Source: Actinobacillus succinogenes 130Z
GTDB lineage: Bacteria > Pseudomonadota > Gammaproteobacteria > Enterobacterales > Pasteurellaceae
DNA: 64,000 nt
Assembly (NCBI RefSeq): GCF_000017245.1
Contig: NC_009655.1
Coordinates: 1,302,001-1,366,000, forward strand
Direction of reading: 5' to 3'
Numbering within the stretch: position 1 is the stretch's first letter; each line of letters begins with the position of its first letter. Below the pieces are notes generated by a model. That model saw only the letters and a list, made by a program, of their open reading frames with translations, was not told the origin of the DNA and did not search any database. Below are positions 18,624-28,486 of this stretch, piece by piece. The translations under genes were made by a program, and so were the position numbers.

Positions 18624-18758
18624 GATAATATCCTTATTAAGAATTGAATTCGGAACAAGAGTATAGCAAATTTTTAATTTCGTAAGAAAGCCGGGCGATT
18701 GTTAAAGTGCGGTAAAAAATTTGTATGTTTCGATCTCGATCTTAGGTGCGTTTCAGCG

Positions 18759-18764
18759 TATAAT
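18759..18764 (+). promoter_or_regulatory. -10 box upstream of pykA
   Basis: TATAAT in GCGTATAATATG, about 85 bp before the ATG. No convincing -35 is seen at 17 bp. Confidence 0.45.
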
Positions 18765-18850
18765 ATGCGCCAGTTTTTCCGCGGCGAAAAGTTGTATGTC
18801 CGGAATCCAGCGAGAATAATCACTTAAAAAAACAATTGACGGAGTAATCA

Positions 18851-20287
18851 ATGTCTAGAAGATTAAGAAGAACGAAAATCGTATGTACGATGGGACCTGC
18901 GACCGACAAAGGCAACAACCTTGAAAAAATCATTGCCGCAGGTGCAAACGTAGTACGTATGAACTTCTCCCACGGAACGCCGGAAGATCATATCGCCCGT
19001 GCCGATAAAGTACGAGAAATTGCGAAAAAATTAGGCAAACACGTCGCAATCTTGGGTGATTTACAAGGCCCTAAAATCCGGGTTTCCACTTTCAAAGAAG
19101 GCAAAATTTTCTTAAGTATCGGTGATAAATTTATTTTAGATGCGGATTTACCGAAAGGTGAAGGTAATCAGGAAGCGGTCGGATTGGATTACAAAACTTT
19201 ACCGCAGGATGTCGTGCCGGGCGATATTTTATTGTTAGACGACGGACGCGTTCAGTTAAAAGTATTATCTACGGACGGCGCGAAAGTGTTTACCGAAGTA
19301 ACGGTAGGCGGTCCTTTGTCAAACAACAAAGGTATCAATAAATTAGGCGGCGGTTTATCGGCGGACGCATTAACCGAGAAAGATAAAGCGGATATCGTTA
19401 CCGCGGCACGTATCGGCGTAGATTATCTGGCGGTGTCTTTCCCGCGTTCAAGCGCAGACTTAAATTATGCCCGCGAATTGGCGGAAGCCGCCGGCTTAGA
19501 TGCAAAAATCGTAGCGAAAGTAGAACGTGCGGAAACCGTGGCGACTGACGAAGCTATGGACGATATTATCTTAGCGTCGGACGTTATCATGGTTGCCCGC
19601 GGTGACTTGGGGGTGGAAATCGGTGACCCGGAATTAGTGGGCGTTCAGAAAAAATTAATCCGTCGTTCACGTCAGTTAAACCGAGTGGTTATCACTGCGA
19701 CTCAGATGATGGAATCGATGATCAGCAACCCGATGCCTACCCGTGCGGAAGTAATGGACGTCGCGAATGCCGTGTTGGACGGTACCGATGCCGTAATGCT
19801 TTCAGCGGAAACCGCAGCCGGTCAATATCCGTCCGAAACGGTGGCGGCTATGGCGAAAGTGGCGTTGGGGGCAGAAAAAATGCCGAGTATCAACGTATCT
19901 AAACACCGTATGGACGGTCAATTCGCCACTATCGAAGAATCCGTAGCGATGTCTTCCATGTATGCGGCAAACCACATGAAAGGTGTGGCGGCGATTATTA
20001 CCTTGACCAACAGCGGCCGTACGGCGCGTTTAATGTCGCGTATCAGTTCCGGTTTACCGATTTTTGCCTTATCGCGTAACGAATCCACTTTAAACTTATG
20101 CGCGTTATACCGCGGTGTAACGCCGATTCTGTTCGAACAGGAATCCCGCACCGTACACAGCGCGAAAGCGGCGGTCAATCTGTTGAAAGAAAAAGGATTC
20201 TTGGTGTCGGGCGACTTGGTGTTATTAACTCAGGGGGACGCACTAGGCACATCAACTAACGTATGCCGCACATTAATCGTTGAATAA
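18851..20287 (+). CDS. pykA: Pyruvate kinase II
   Basis: 478 residues, very close to E. coli PykA (480). It converts phosphoenolpyruvate and ADP to pyruvate and ATP in the last step of glycolysis. Visible hallmarks are the N-terminal RRTKIVCTMGPATD, NFSHG with the substrate-binding Arg just before, GDLQGPKIR, the active-site signature IVAKVERAET, and the MVARGDLGVEIG metal/phosphate loop. The C-terminal allosteric domain is complete. In PykA enzymes activation is typically by AMP or sugar phosphates. Start at 18851 is preceded by GACGGAG. A strong hairpin terminator follows, so it is monocistronic. Confidence 0.97.
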   Translation: MSRRLRRTKIVCTMGPATDKGNNLEKIIAAGANVVRMNFSHGTPEDHIARADKVREIAKKLGKHVAILGDLQGPKIRVSTFKEGKIFLSIGDKFILDADLPKGEGNQEAVGLDYKTLPQDVVPGDILLLDDGRVQLKVLSTDGAKVFTEVTVGGPLSNNKGINKLGGGLSADALTEKDKADIVTAARIGVDYLAVSFPRSSADLNYARELAEAAGLDAKIVAKVERAETVATDEAMDDIILASDVIMVARGDLGVEIGDPELVGVQKKLIRRSRQLNRVVITATQMMESMISNPMPTRAEVMDVANAVLDGTDAVMLSAETAAGQYPSETVAAMAKVALGAEKMPSINVSKHRMDGQFATIEESVAMSSMYAANHMKGVAAIITLTNSGRTARLMSRISSGLPIFALSRNESTLNLCALYRGVTPILFEQESRTVHSAKAAVNLLKEKGFLVSGDLVLLTQGDALGTSTNVCRTLIVE

Positions 20288-20305
20288 TTCGGCGATGACA
20301 TAAGT

Positions 20306-20337
20306 AAAGGGAGACGCATGAAACCGTCTCCCTTTTT
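20306..20337 (+). terminator. Rho-independent terminator of pykA
   Basis: Stem GGGAGACG / CGTCTCCC with loop CATGAAAC, flanked by A and T runs. Confidence 0.9.
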
Positions 20338-20522
20338 CTTTGGCAAAAATAATGTCAGGCTCGGTAATACCGGTTGGTTCGGCGAAATTTTATATTCTGG
20401 CACGGTATCGCGTTAGTTAATCTAAACGCCTCTAAGGCGGCTATTGTAAGCGGCAAAACGGTTCGGATTAAAGCGCCCTATACGGTGTGTATGTAGGGTT
20501 GAGATAAAAACAGCATAAAATT

Positions 20523-20564
20523 CGACCGCACTTTTCTCCGTTACGTCATATAAAAGTGCGGTCG
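20523..20564. terminator. USS-pair hairpin downstream of the yddA-like gene
   Basis: CGACCGCACTTTT and AAAAGTGCGGTCG are exact 13-bp inverted arms, just past the stop of the minus-strand ABC transporter gene. The rest of the 280-bp gap (20338-20522) shows nothing I can name. Confidence 0.75.
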
Positions 20565-20568
20565 TTTT

Positions 20569-22347
20569 TTAACCGTTTTGTTGTGCAATCCGGCAGGCGC
20601 CGAGATTAAATTCCTGATTGTGAAATTGGTGCAATGTGCCTCGGTGTCCGACGCTCAGTACGATCATATTCGGTAGTTTTTTGCGGATTTTGTCATACAG
20701 CATAAATTCCGTCGGTTCGTCCAGTGCCGAGGTGGTTTCATCCAAAAATACAATATCCGGTTCGGTAAGGAAAATCCGGATAAAGGCCACCCGCTGTAAT
20801 TCTCCCGGCGACAAAATCGCCTGCCAGTCGCTTTCCTGATCAAGCGCCGCAATATAATGGGTTAAACGGCATTTATGCATGTAGCGTTCCAATTCGGGAT
20901 GATGAGGGGCGATATGAGGGTAACAAATCGCTTCGCGCAACGACCCTTGCGGCATATAAGGACGTTGCGGCAGAAACAGAATATTGGCGTTGCAGGGACG
21001 TTCGCATTGTCCGAAAGTGGCGAACGGATAAATGCCGGCAATCGCTTTCAGTAAGGTGGTTTTACCGGCACCGGACGGGCCTTGAATCAGCAAAGCGTCG
21101 CCCGCTTTTAAATTGAGATTAATGTGCTGTAATAAGGGATCGCCTTGTTGATCGCACAAACCGAAATCTTTTAAACGAATTCCCGAACCGCATTCGGCGG
21201 GATGTGAAATTTGGTGTTCGTCGAGGTAATCCAGTTTGCTCATAAAGCCGTATAAACGGTTTAATCGCGCCTGATAAAGGGTGAATTCTTCATAAAACAG
21301 GCGGAAAAATGATAACGAGCGCATCAGACGGTTAAATGCCTGCACGGTTTGGTGCATATCGCCCAGCGTTACTTTGCCGGCGAAAAAGCGCGGTGCCTGT
21401 AACATCAGCGGTAAAATCATGGCAATTTGCGTGACGCCGGTGTTAAATCCGTCCAATCCCAACATCCGGCGCACAATCGCCCAACGATTTTGAATGACGG
21501 CACGGAATTTTTGCTGTAAATGACCGTGTTCTTTATTTTCGCCGTCGTAAAACGCAATACTTTCCGCGTTGTCGCGTACCCGAATCAGCGAATAACGATA
21601 ATCCCCGTTGAATTTTTCTTTGTTAAAATTCAGTTTAATCAGCGGATGACCGATCCATACGGAAAGGGCGGTAGCCAGAATAATGAATCCGTAAATGAAA
21701 AACACCGCCGCTTTCGGAATTTCCATGCCGAACAGCGCCAGCATGCCCGACAATCCCCACAGAATGACGGTAAATTCGATAATGGATAGAACAGCACCTA
21801 CCACGCCGTCCGCCAGATCTACGGTGCCGGTAATAAATTCCCGCGCGTCCTGTTCGATACGTTGATCGATATTGTCGGGCAGATCCTTCTCGTATTTCAC
21901 GCGATAATAATTTTTGTTCTGCAACCAGCGGTTCAGCATTTGTTCGTTTAATTTTTCCAGCCAGCGAATTTCAAACACTTGCCGGACAAAGTAATGCAGA
22001 ATAGCATGAATAATTTTAAAGCCGACCAGCAGGGCGTTGATCATCGCAAAAAACCAAAAAGCGTCCGCCGCCTTGTTCTGCATGGAACTGTACAGCCCGT
22101 TGTAGAAAAAAGTATTCAGCACACTGATTCGCACTTCAAGCAGAATAAACACCAGCAGTAAAAGGATTAATCCTAAGCTTTTCCAACGGTTTTGCGGCGT
22201 TAGGCAGGGGCGGGTAATTAACCAGAATTTCCGTCCGAATTCGGTTCGGCGCAACAAAAGTGCGGTCAGAATTAAGCCTGAAATTAACCAGAAAAGTGAT
22301 TTTAAAAGCCAGGGAAAACTGTTGTGTAATTCGGTTTGCCAGTTCAT
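20569..22347 (-). CDS. ABC transporter, fused membrane and ATPase domains (YddA/SbmA-like)
   Basis: 592 residues. The N-terminal half holds about six helices of the SbmA/BacA-like type (ABC_membrane_2); the C-terminal half is an ATPase with Walker A GPSGAGKTTLLKAI, a degenerate signature loop LSPGELQRV and Walker B IVFLDETTSAL. Homologues include E. coli YddA, encoded next to a TonB-dependent receptor gene in E. coli, and importers of peptides or cobalamin-like ligands. Here too the gene follows a TonB-dependent receptor gene on the same strand, so a joint role in uptake or processing of a siderophore-like ligand is inferred. Direction of transport is not settled by sequence. Confidence 0.87.
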   Translation of the reverse strand: MNWQTELHNSFPWLLKSLFWLISGLILTALLLRRTEFGRKFWLITRPCLTPQNRWKSLGLILLLLVFILLEVRISVLNTFFYNGLYSSMQNKAADAFWFFAMINALLVGFKIIHAILHYFVRQVFEIRWLEKLNEQMLNRWLQNKNYYRVKYEKDLPDNIDQRIEQDAREFITGTVDLADGVVGAVLSIIEFTVILWGLSGMLALFGMEIPKAAVFFIYGFIILATALSVWIGHPLIKLNFNKEKFNGDYRYSLIRVRDNAESIAFYDGENKEHGHLQQKFRAVIQNRWAIVRRMLGLDGFNTGVTQIAMILPLMLQAPRFFAGKVTLGDMHQTVQAFNRLMRSLSFFRLFYEEFTLYQARLNRLYGFMSKLDYLDEHQISHPAECGSGIRLKDFGLCDQQGDPLLQHINLNLKAGDALLIQGPSGAGKTTLLKAIAGIYPFATFGQCERPCNANILFLPQRPYMPQGSLREAICYPHIAPHHPELERYMHKCRLTHYIAALDQESDWQAILSPGELQRVAFIRIFLTEPDIVFLDETTSALDEPTEFMLYDKIRKKLPNMIVLSVGHRGTLHQFHNQEFNLGACRIAQQNG

Positions 22348-22370
22348 AAAAAGATTTCCAAAAACGACAA

Positions 22371-22391
22371 AAGAGCGGAGAACCGCTCTTA
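22371..22391 (-). terminator. Hairpin between the TonB receptor gene and yddA-like gene
   Basis: AAGAGCGG / CCGCTCTT with an AGAA tetraloop. Read on the minus strand it ends in TTTT. It may terminate or trim the receptor transcript and lower expression of the transporter. Confidence 0.6.
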
Positions 22392-22421
22392 AGGTAGGGG
22401 GCTTGCCAGCCCGCCAAATGA

Positions 22422-24542
22422 TTAGAATGAATATTCCACATTCGCCCAGTAAGTGCGCGGCATACCGAGCACGGCAAAGCTGCGATCGTAACGTCCGCGC
22501 TGTACCTGCCAGTAAGCCTTGTCGAATAGATTTTCAACGCCCACACGGAAGGTCAGGGTTTGTTTGGTATCTAATTTCGCGACATATTTCGCCCCTAGAT
22601 CCACGGTAGTGTAAGACGGAAATTCATAGTTTTCCGCATAATCCTGATAGGATTTACCGTAATGCTGAACGGCGGCGTTTAAGGTTAAATTATTGATAAA
22701 CGGTGTATCCCATTCCACACCCGCTTTCATTATCCAGCGCGGACTGGCGACTTGCGAGCCGTTAATAATCGCACCGTCCGAATAGCGTGAATAATCGATT
22801 AATTCGCCGCGGTTATATGTTACGCCTAAGAACGGACGCAGCGATTTTTCAAGCAGGTCGGCATAAACGTTAAATTCGATACCGCGGTTACGCTCTTTTC
22901 CTTGTTGTTCGCCGGTTAGACGATGAATCCCCGGGCGGGATAATTGATAAATACTGAGGGTGGTGGTAAACAATTCGTGCCAGTTTTTGCGTACGCCGAA
23001 CTCGATTTGCTTACTTACAATCGGTTTTGCCATGACGCCGGTATCTTCATCTACGGAACCGGGTTCCAAATCCTCTAAATAATTGCCGTAGAACACTAAA
23101 TCCGGATTAGGGACGTAGGCGAGCGTTACCATCGGGCTGAAGCGGTTTTCATGAGCTTTGATGTCGGTAGAATAGTCGTGTTGTTTTATCCATTGAAAGC
23201 GACCACCAAGCGTGAGCCGGATAGTATTGTTTACAAAACCCGCCGTATCCGCCAAGGCTAAACTATAGCTGCCTAATTTTTCGTTGGTGCCTTGTTCTAA
23301 TGCGCTATAAGTCGGTTGACCGCTGCTGAATACCGGATTATAGATATTGGCGGTAAAGCTTTTGGCGGTCGAACTTTGATTATGATCGCGCTGACGTTTG
23401 ACGGCATCGAATGCCAGACTCCAGTTGTGATAAACGGAGCCGGTTTCGAATTCGCCCTGTAATTTTAAGTTACCGCTGGTTGTTCGGGTGTGATAATCCA
23501 TCGCCCGCATGGAACGTACGGAGTAGTCGCCGTCTGTATTTGTCATACGGATTTGCCCGAAGGAACCGTAATAACGGGAATCCATATAACCTAAACCGCC
23601 GGATAACATCATATCGTATGGCAAATCATATTCGAAAGTACCCATAATGGTTTGATCTTCGGTGGTTTGACCGCTCCAATACGGACTTAAATTGGTCGAA
23701 CCGTCCGGCGCATCCGGTAAACGGAAATTCAGATTCTGAATATCCTGAACCCGCGCACGACCGCCGTGGGTCGCCCGTTTGGCATACATATAATCGATAC
23801 CGGCCCGGAATTTATCACCGCGATAATCGACGCCGACGGCAAATTCTTTGTTACGTTCGTCGTAATTATTGCGGGCGGTATCGCCGTCGCGGTATTTACC
23901 GTTTAAACGGACGCCCCATTCTTTGTTGGTACCGAAACGGCGACCGAAATCGAACGTTTCCTGTAACCGGTTATTACTGAACCAGCCGAACCTGATTTTA
24001 TTGATATCTTCGTCGGTGGCGCGTTTGGTTTCGATATTCATTGAAGAACCCGCCGCGCCTTCCGGATCCATCCCGCCGATCGCTGTCGAAGCGCCTTTAA
24101 TCAATTGGGCGGAGCTGACGGCGGCCGTCGGCGAGTTATAGGTGGAATAAAGACCGGGTAAGCCGTTTACCGTGATTTGACGGGCGTCCAACTGTAAACC
24201 GCGTACGTATATACCGGAAATCGTATTGGTTTCACCGCCGAAATTCATAATGGAAGAATCCACTTTAGAAATGGCGTCGACCACATTACGTTGCTGTGAA
24301 TTTTCAAAAGCTTTTTCATCGTAGTTCACCACGGAAATAGGTGAAGTAAAGGCGGTTTGACGGCCGAGTAAGCTAAGATTGACAATATCTTTTTGTTTAT
24401 CGCCCGCCGCTTTGGCTTTTTCCAATTCGGTGACCACATTGATTTGCTCTAAATCATCATGAGCTTGGCTCGTTTCAGCTATGGCGGCGGAAGAGATGCC
24501 GGTAAAAAGTGCGGTGTAAATCAGGCTTAGTCTAAATTTCAT
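22422..24542 (-). CDS. TonB-dependent siderophore-type outer-membrane receptor
   Basis: 706 residues with a signal peptide (cleavage near SSAAIAE, residue 23), a TonB-box-like DDLEQINVVTE, a plug domain (SPISVVNYDEKAFENSQQRN, ISGIYVRGLQLDARQITVNG) and a 22-strand barrel ending in an aromatic residue (VEYSF). The RGLQ..ARQITVNGLPG segment is typical of the ferric-siderophore receptor subfamily. It would import a ferric chelate across the outer membrane using TonB-ExbBD energy. A good promoter lies 84 bp upstream. I saw no clear Fur box and no riboswitch. The actual ligand is unknown. Confidence 0.93.
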   Translation of the reverse strand: MKFRLSLIYTALFTGISSAAIAETSQAHDDLEQINVVTELEKAKAAGDKQKDIVNLSLLGRQTAFTSPISVVNYDEKAFENSQQRNVVDAISKVDSSIMNFGGETNTISGIYVRGLQLDARQITVNGLPGLYSTYNSPTAAVSSAQLIKGASTAIGGMDPEGAAGSSMNIETKRATDEDINKIRFGWFSNNRLQETFDFGRRFGTNKEWGVRLNGKYRDGDTARNNYDERNKEFAVGVDYRGDKFRAGIDYMYAKRATHGGRARVQDIQNLNFRLPDAPDGSTNLSPYWSGQTTEDQTIMGTFEYDLPYDMMLSGGLGYMDSRYYGSFGQIRMTNTDGDYSVRSMRAMDYHTRTTSGNLKLQGEFETGSVYHNWSLAFDAVKRQRDHNQSSTAKSFTANIYNPVFSSGQPTYSALEQGTNEKLGSYSLALADTAGFVNNTIRLTLGGRFQWIKQHDYSTDIKAHENRFSPMVTLAYVPNPDLVFYGNYLEDLEPGSVDEDTGVMAKPIVSKQIEFGVRKNWHELFTTTLSIYQLSRPGIHRLTGEQQGKERNRGIEFNVYADLLEKSLRPFLGVTYNRGELIDYSRYSDGAIINGSQVASPRWIMKAGVEWDTPFINNLTLNAAVQHYGKSYQDYAENYEFPSYTTVDLGAKYVAKLDTKQTLTFRVGVENLFDKAYWQVQRGRYDRSFAVLGMPRTYWANVEYSF

Positions 24543-24625
24543 GCAGGCGTTCCTAATGATATGAGAGAAGGATTACCCGGGCATAAAAAGACGCCCGAGC
24601 GGATCACAATGAAAAATTTTGGGCG

Positions 24626-24654
24626 AGTATAGCGAAAACGGTTACCTTAATCAA
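24626..24654 (-). promoter_or_regulatory. Promoter of the TonB receptor gene
   Basis: On the minus strand: TTGATT, 17-bp spacer, TATACT. The leader then holds a CGGGC / GCCCG hairpin (about 24576-24596) before the start codon. Confidence 0.7.
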
Positions 24655-24837
24655 TCTTTAATGGGAACTATTTTCATTTAAATTAAGGGCGGAAAATTCC
24701 GGTTTTTTACTTTCCGCACTCCGGCGACGGTGATGTGCTTCTTTTGCGTCATTGACCGCGCTAAGATAAATCCGATATTCAAAAAACTTCGATTTTTATG
24801 ACCGCACTTTGGGTTTTATTTAGTATGAACAGCAGGG

Positions 24838-26235
24838 TTATTTCAGTTTATCCAGCTGCGCAAGCAGAACTTCGTCCGGGCGGGATTGAATTTTCCGCAT
24901 TCGCACGCTTAAACAGATCGCAGCGGTGGTAAGGCTGGCGACGAAACCGATCCAGAATCCTTCGGCGCCTAAATGCGGGACGATAAAATCGGTCATCGCC
25001 AGCGTATAACCCACCGGCATACCGATAATCCAGTAACAGAAAACGGTAATATACAAAATGGCTTTGGTATCTTTATAACCGCGTAACGCACCGCCGATAA
25101 CCACTTGAACGGTATCGGAAAATTGATAAAGCGCGGCGAGCAATAACAGCGAACTTGCCATGGCGATAACTTTCGTGTCGTTCACAAAAACGGAGGCGAT
25201 TTGCTCCCGGAATGTGACGGTGATAAATGCGGTCAACACGGTGATATTCAGCCCCACCATTAAGGCGGCGTAAGACACTTTCTTGGCATTTTGCGGCGAA
25301 CCTTCGCCGAGCCGTTGTCCGACCAAAATCGTTGTGGCCATACCTAAGGACATCGGCAACATAAAGATAAACGAGCTGGTATTCAGGGTGATTTGGTGGC
25401 TTGCCACCATATCCGTCCCCAGCGGCGATAAAAACAGCGAGGTCAGCGCAAATAACGCCACTTCGCACCACAGCGCGACGGCAATGGGAAAACCGAGGCG
25501 CAGCAATTTGCCGAGCGTGGCGAAGTTCGGTTTTTCGATGAGGTGCTCAAACACTTTGAGATCCCGCTGATTTTTCGCCCGTTTGCTGTAATTGATCATC
25601 ATAATGCACATCGCCCAGTTCACCAAGGCGGTGGCGATGCCGCAACCCACCGCGCCGAATGCCGGTACGCCGAGTTTGCCGTAAATAAAAATGTAATTCA
25701 GGGGAATGTTCAGCAACAAACCGCAAAAAGTAATCACCATGGCGGGTTTGGTTTTGGCGATGCCGTCGTTTAAACAGCGGAAATTCACCAGCAGCAAATA
25801 CCCCGGCAACCCCCACACCATGGCATGCAAATAACCGATGGTAATTTCTGCGAGTTTAGGATCCATATTCATGTTCCGGATAATAATATCGCTGTGATAA
25901 ATCAACGCGGCGATGGGAACGGCGGCGAATAATACGATCCATAACCCTTGGCGCACATGGTGGGCAATACGATTGCGTTGACCGGAACCGTTCAGATAGG
26001 AAATGGTCGGCGGCAGGGCGAGCAATAAGCCTTGCCCGAATAAAACTAACGGAAACCAAACGGATGCCCCCACGGAAATTGCCGCCATATCCGCTGCGCT
26101 GACCCGTCCCGCCATAATGGTATCCACCAATGCCATGGAATTCTGGGCGATTTGTGCCAACAAAATCGGAAAGGCGAGCAAAACCAGGCGTTTAGCTTGT
26201 TCCTGGTAGGCGGCGATGTTTAGAAATTTTTTCAT
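24838..26235 (-). CDS. norM: MATE-family multidrug efflux pump
   Basis: 465 residues when started at 26235 (MKKFLNIAAYQEQAKRL); an upstream in-frame ATG at 26301 would run into ribE. Twelve membrane helices in two homologous halves, with PILLAQIAQNSMALVDTIMAG near the N-terminus typical of NorM/MdtK. It exports cationic drugs with sodium or proton coupling. Its divergent position next to the riboflavin synthase gene is the same as mdtK-ribC in E. coli. The gap between the two starts is only 40 bp. Confidence 0.94.
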   Translation of the reverse strand: MKKFLNIAAYQEQAKRLVLLAFPILLAQIAQNSMALVDTIMAGRVSAADMAAISVGASVWFPLVLFGQGLLLALPPTISYLNGSGQRNRIAHHVRQGLWIVLFAAVPIAALIYHSDIIIRNMNMDPKLAEITIGYLHAMVWGLPGYLLLVNFRCLNDGIAKTKPAMVITFCGLLLNIPLNYIFIYGKLGVPAFGAVGCGIATALVNWAMCIMMINYSKRAKNQRDLKVFEHLIEKPNFATLGKLLRLGFPIAVALWCEVALFALTSLFLSPLGTDMVASHQITLNTSSFIFMLPMSLGMATTILVGQRLGEGSPQNAKKVSYAALMVGLNITVLTAFITVTFREQIASVFVNDTKVIAMASSLLLLAALYQFSDTVQVVIGGALRGYKDTKAILYITVFCYWIIGMPVGYTLAMTDFIVPHLGAEGFWIGFVASLTTAAICLSVRMRKIQSRPDEVLLAQLDKLK

Positions 26236-26241
26236 ATCAAG

Positions 26242-26247
26242 TATAAT
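26242..26247 (+). promoter_or_regulatory. -10 box of ribE
   Basis: TATAAT with TTTAGA 17 bp upstream (inside the first codons of norM), about 29 bp before the ribE ATG. The short leader leaves no room for an FMN riboswitch. Confidence 0.55.
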
Positions 26248-26275
26248 GTGGGCAATTTTTTGTTGGAGATTTATT

Positions 26276-26890
26276 ATGTTTACAGGCATCGTGCAAGGCA
26301 CGGCACAAATTCAGTCCGTTACCGAGAAAGCGAATTTTAGAACACATACCGTCAAAATGCCACAGGAATTGCTGGCGGATTTGGAAATCGGCGCCTCCGT
26401 GGCGAATAACGGCGTCTGTTTGACTGTCGTTAAAATCGACGGCGATTCGGTCAGTTTTGATTTAATGATCGAAACCCTGCGTATCACCAATCTCGGCGGA
26501 TTAAAAGCGGGTGATTTCGTTAATATCGAACGGGCGATGAAATTCGGCGCGGAAGTGGGCGGACATATTCTGTCCGGGCATGTTTACTGTACCGCCAAAG
26601 TGGTGCAACGGATTCCGTCGGAAAATAATCTGCAGCTTTGGTTTGAACTGCCGACGGCGGATGTGATGAAATACATTCTGACCAAAGGTTTTATCGCTGT
26701 CGACGGCATCAGCCTGACCGTCAGCGAAGTGAAAGACAACAGATTCAGCGTGAATCTGATTCCGGAAACCGTTCACCGTACCTTGATCGGCAAACGGGAA
26801 ATAGGGGATTTAGTCAATATCGAAATAGATCCGCAAACCCAGGCGATTGTAGATACGGTGGAACGCTATCTGGCGAACCGCCATGCCTAA
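26276..26890 (+). CDS. ribE: Riboflavin synthase alpha chain
   Basis: 204 residues starting MFTGIVQGTAQIQSV, chosen because TTGGAG precedes this ATG and the family begins there. Two tandem lumazine-binding domains: the first contains GASVANNGVCLTVV, the second GFIAVDGISLTV. The enzyme dismutates two 6,7-dimethyl-8-ribityllumazine molecules into riboflavin and the pyrimidinedione precursor, as a homotrimer in the cytosol. Named ribC in E. coli. It is followed by a USS hairpin that is the left boundary of the gtr island. Confidence 0.96.
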   Translation: MFTGIVQGTAQIQSVTEKANFRTHTVKMPQELLADLEIGASVANNGVCLTVVKIDGDSVSFDLMIETLRITNLGGLKAGDFVNIERAMKFGAEVGGHILSGHVYCTAKVVQRIPSENNLQLWFELPTADVMKYILTKGFIAVDGISLTVSEVKDNRFSVNLIPETVHRTLIGKREIGDLVNIEIDPQTQAIVDTVERYLANRHA

Positions 26891-26918
26891 CGCCCGAATT
26901 CTGATATAAACGGACATA

Positions 26919-26962
26919 AAAAGTGCGGTCGAAAAAACATTCAATTTTTTGACCGCACTTTA
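26919..26962. terminator. USS-pair terminator, left border of the gtr island
   Basis: AAGTGCGGTC and GACCGCACTT inverted around GAAAAAACATTCAATTTTTT. The same loop recurs at 29931-29970 with one indel and one substitution, although other USS hairpins in the window have different loops. Confidence 0.88.
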
Positions 26963-27010
26963 AATTAGAATGAGTAGATGATTAATAATATAGAATTTTC
27001 TACTATAGAT

Positions 27011-28483
27011 TTATTTGTAATTAACAACAATACAATCATTATCATATATTTTAATATTATGATGAATTGAATCTACAACTTTTAATAAAGTGCTATTAGA
27101 TTGGGTACACTTTTTTGTACTAAAATTAAACTTAGTATTAAGTTTATATATGGCAGAAGCAGACCATACCCAGTTTTTTTGTAGTTTAATTTGGACTAAT
27201 TTATTTAGTATTGGAAATTCTTTTCTGGCTAAATTTAATTCGGGTGAGTGAATGGCTCCACTTTCAATAAATATAGTATGATTTTTATTGCTAGGTAGAA
27301 TATTGTTAAGATTTGAAATTAGTAATATCGCTCTATCTTTATTAAATGAATCTTGTGCTTTTAAAATGTTTCCATAACTATTAGATATAGTTAGCAAACA
27401 ATAATTGAAACTAAAAATAAGGATAGTATATATTGGAAAAATATATTTAATTTTAAATGTGCTAAGTAAGATTATTATAATTGAAAATAAACTGCCTATC
27501 CCGGTAAACGCTCTAGCTGCGAATAAAGGCTTATCCAAGATTGTATATAATCCGAAAGACAATGTATATGCTAATAATAATGTTAAACTACCTATAAGTA
27601 AATTTTTAAATTTTTTAGTATGGGCTGCTAATAAAAAAGGAAATAATACTATAAGTGTTATTCCTATTTTTCCTATAACAGTGGTTCTGAAATTATTGTA
27701 AATATCATTGTGATAGATAGTGAAATTTTTTATAACACCTTCTATTAATTTACTTCTTGGTAGAGCTGAAGATGACACATAGGCATTGATTTCATTAACT
27801 ATAAATAATTTATATAATAAACTAGATATGGCAAATATTACTCCAGATAATAATATAAATTTAATGATATTTTTTGATTTATCCTCATTAATATATAAAT
27901 TCATGGCATAGCATATTGTTATGATTATAAAAATGCTATTTGCTGATTGATAGGTAGTGAACATCAATAATAGAGATAAAATTCCAGTAATCAGATATAG
28001 ACTGGTATTTTTTATAAATAAAAATGGAAAGATTGTAGAGAATACAGCTATAGACATATAAATTGAATCAAATTTATAACTCATATTTTCTAGATAATAG
28101 GGGCTTAATCCTAAAGCTATGCTAGAAAATAATGAGAAATAAGTAAGTTTTCCTGTGAATAGCTTGACAATGATTATTGAGCTAAGACTTAGAAATATTA
28201 GACTTATTAATTGACTTAATGGAGATATATCCACTAATAAATTTCCCGTATGAAAAAAATGAGATAAAAAATTTGATGAAAATCGACTAAAATTTTCCCA
28301 TCCAGGAATACCGTCAATAACACGTCTCATATCATCTATATATAATGAATCAGCTCTTAATAAAGCAGCATATCCTATTAAATATATGAAGAATATAAAG
28401 AAAAAATATTTTATATTATCCTTTTTGTACAGTTCTAAGCAGGAAATAAAGTCTTGGTAAATTAATTTCAAATAGCTTTTCAT
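27011..28483 (-). CDS. GtrII-type O-antigen/LPS glucosyltransferase (strain-specific Gtr)
   Basis: 490 residues with about ten or eleven membrane helices and short loops, strongly A+T-rich DNA. The N-terminal DSLYIDDMRRVIDGIPGW stretch, with the paired Asp and following Arg after the first helix, is characteristic of the GtrII glucosyltransferase family, as is the length (about 490). Such proteins transfer glucose from undecaprenyl-phosphate-glucose to surface polysaccharide on the periplasmic side. It is the last gene of gtrA-gtrB-gtr, 3 bp after gtrB. Sugar and acceptor are unknown; composition suggests horizontal transfer. Confidence 0.85.
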   Translation of the reverse strand: MKSYLKLIYQDFISCLELYKKDNIKYFFFIFFIYLIGYAALLRADSLYIDDMRRVIDGIPGWENFSRFSSNFLSHFFHTGNLLVDISPLSQLISLIFLSLSSIIIVKLFTGKLTYFSLFSSIALGLSPYYLENMSYKFDSIYMSIAVFSTIFPFLFIKNTSLYLITGILSLLLMFTTYQSANSIFIIITICYAMNLYINEDKSKNIIKFILLSGVIFAISSLLYKLFIVNEINAYVSSSALPRSKLIEGVIKNFTIYHNDIYNNFRTTVIGKIGITLIVLFPFLLAAHTKKFKNLLIGSLTLLLAYTLSFGLYTILDKPLFAARAFTGIGSLFSIIIILLSTFKIKYIFPIYTILIFSFNYCLLTISNSYGNILKAQDSFNKDRAILLISNLNNILPSNKNHTIFIESGAIHSPELNLARKEFPILNKLVQIKLQKNWVWSASAIYKLNTKFNFSTKKCTQSNSTLLKVVDSIHHNIKIYDNDCIVVNYK

Positions 28484-28486
28484 GGT

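Noticed and set aside
24543..24837. Cobalamin riboswitch or Fur box upstream of the TonB receptor
   Set aside because: Only a short hairpin leader is present; no B12-box and no good match to the Fur palindrome. The other half of the gap holds one USS and nothing else I can name.
26236..26275. FMN riboswitch in front of ribE
   Set aside because: Leader is about 20-30 nt, far too short, and no RFN element bases are seen.
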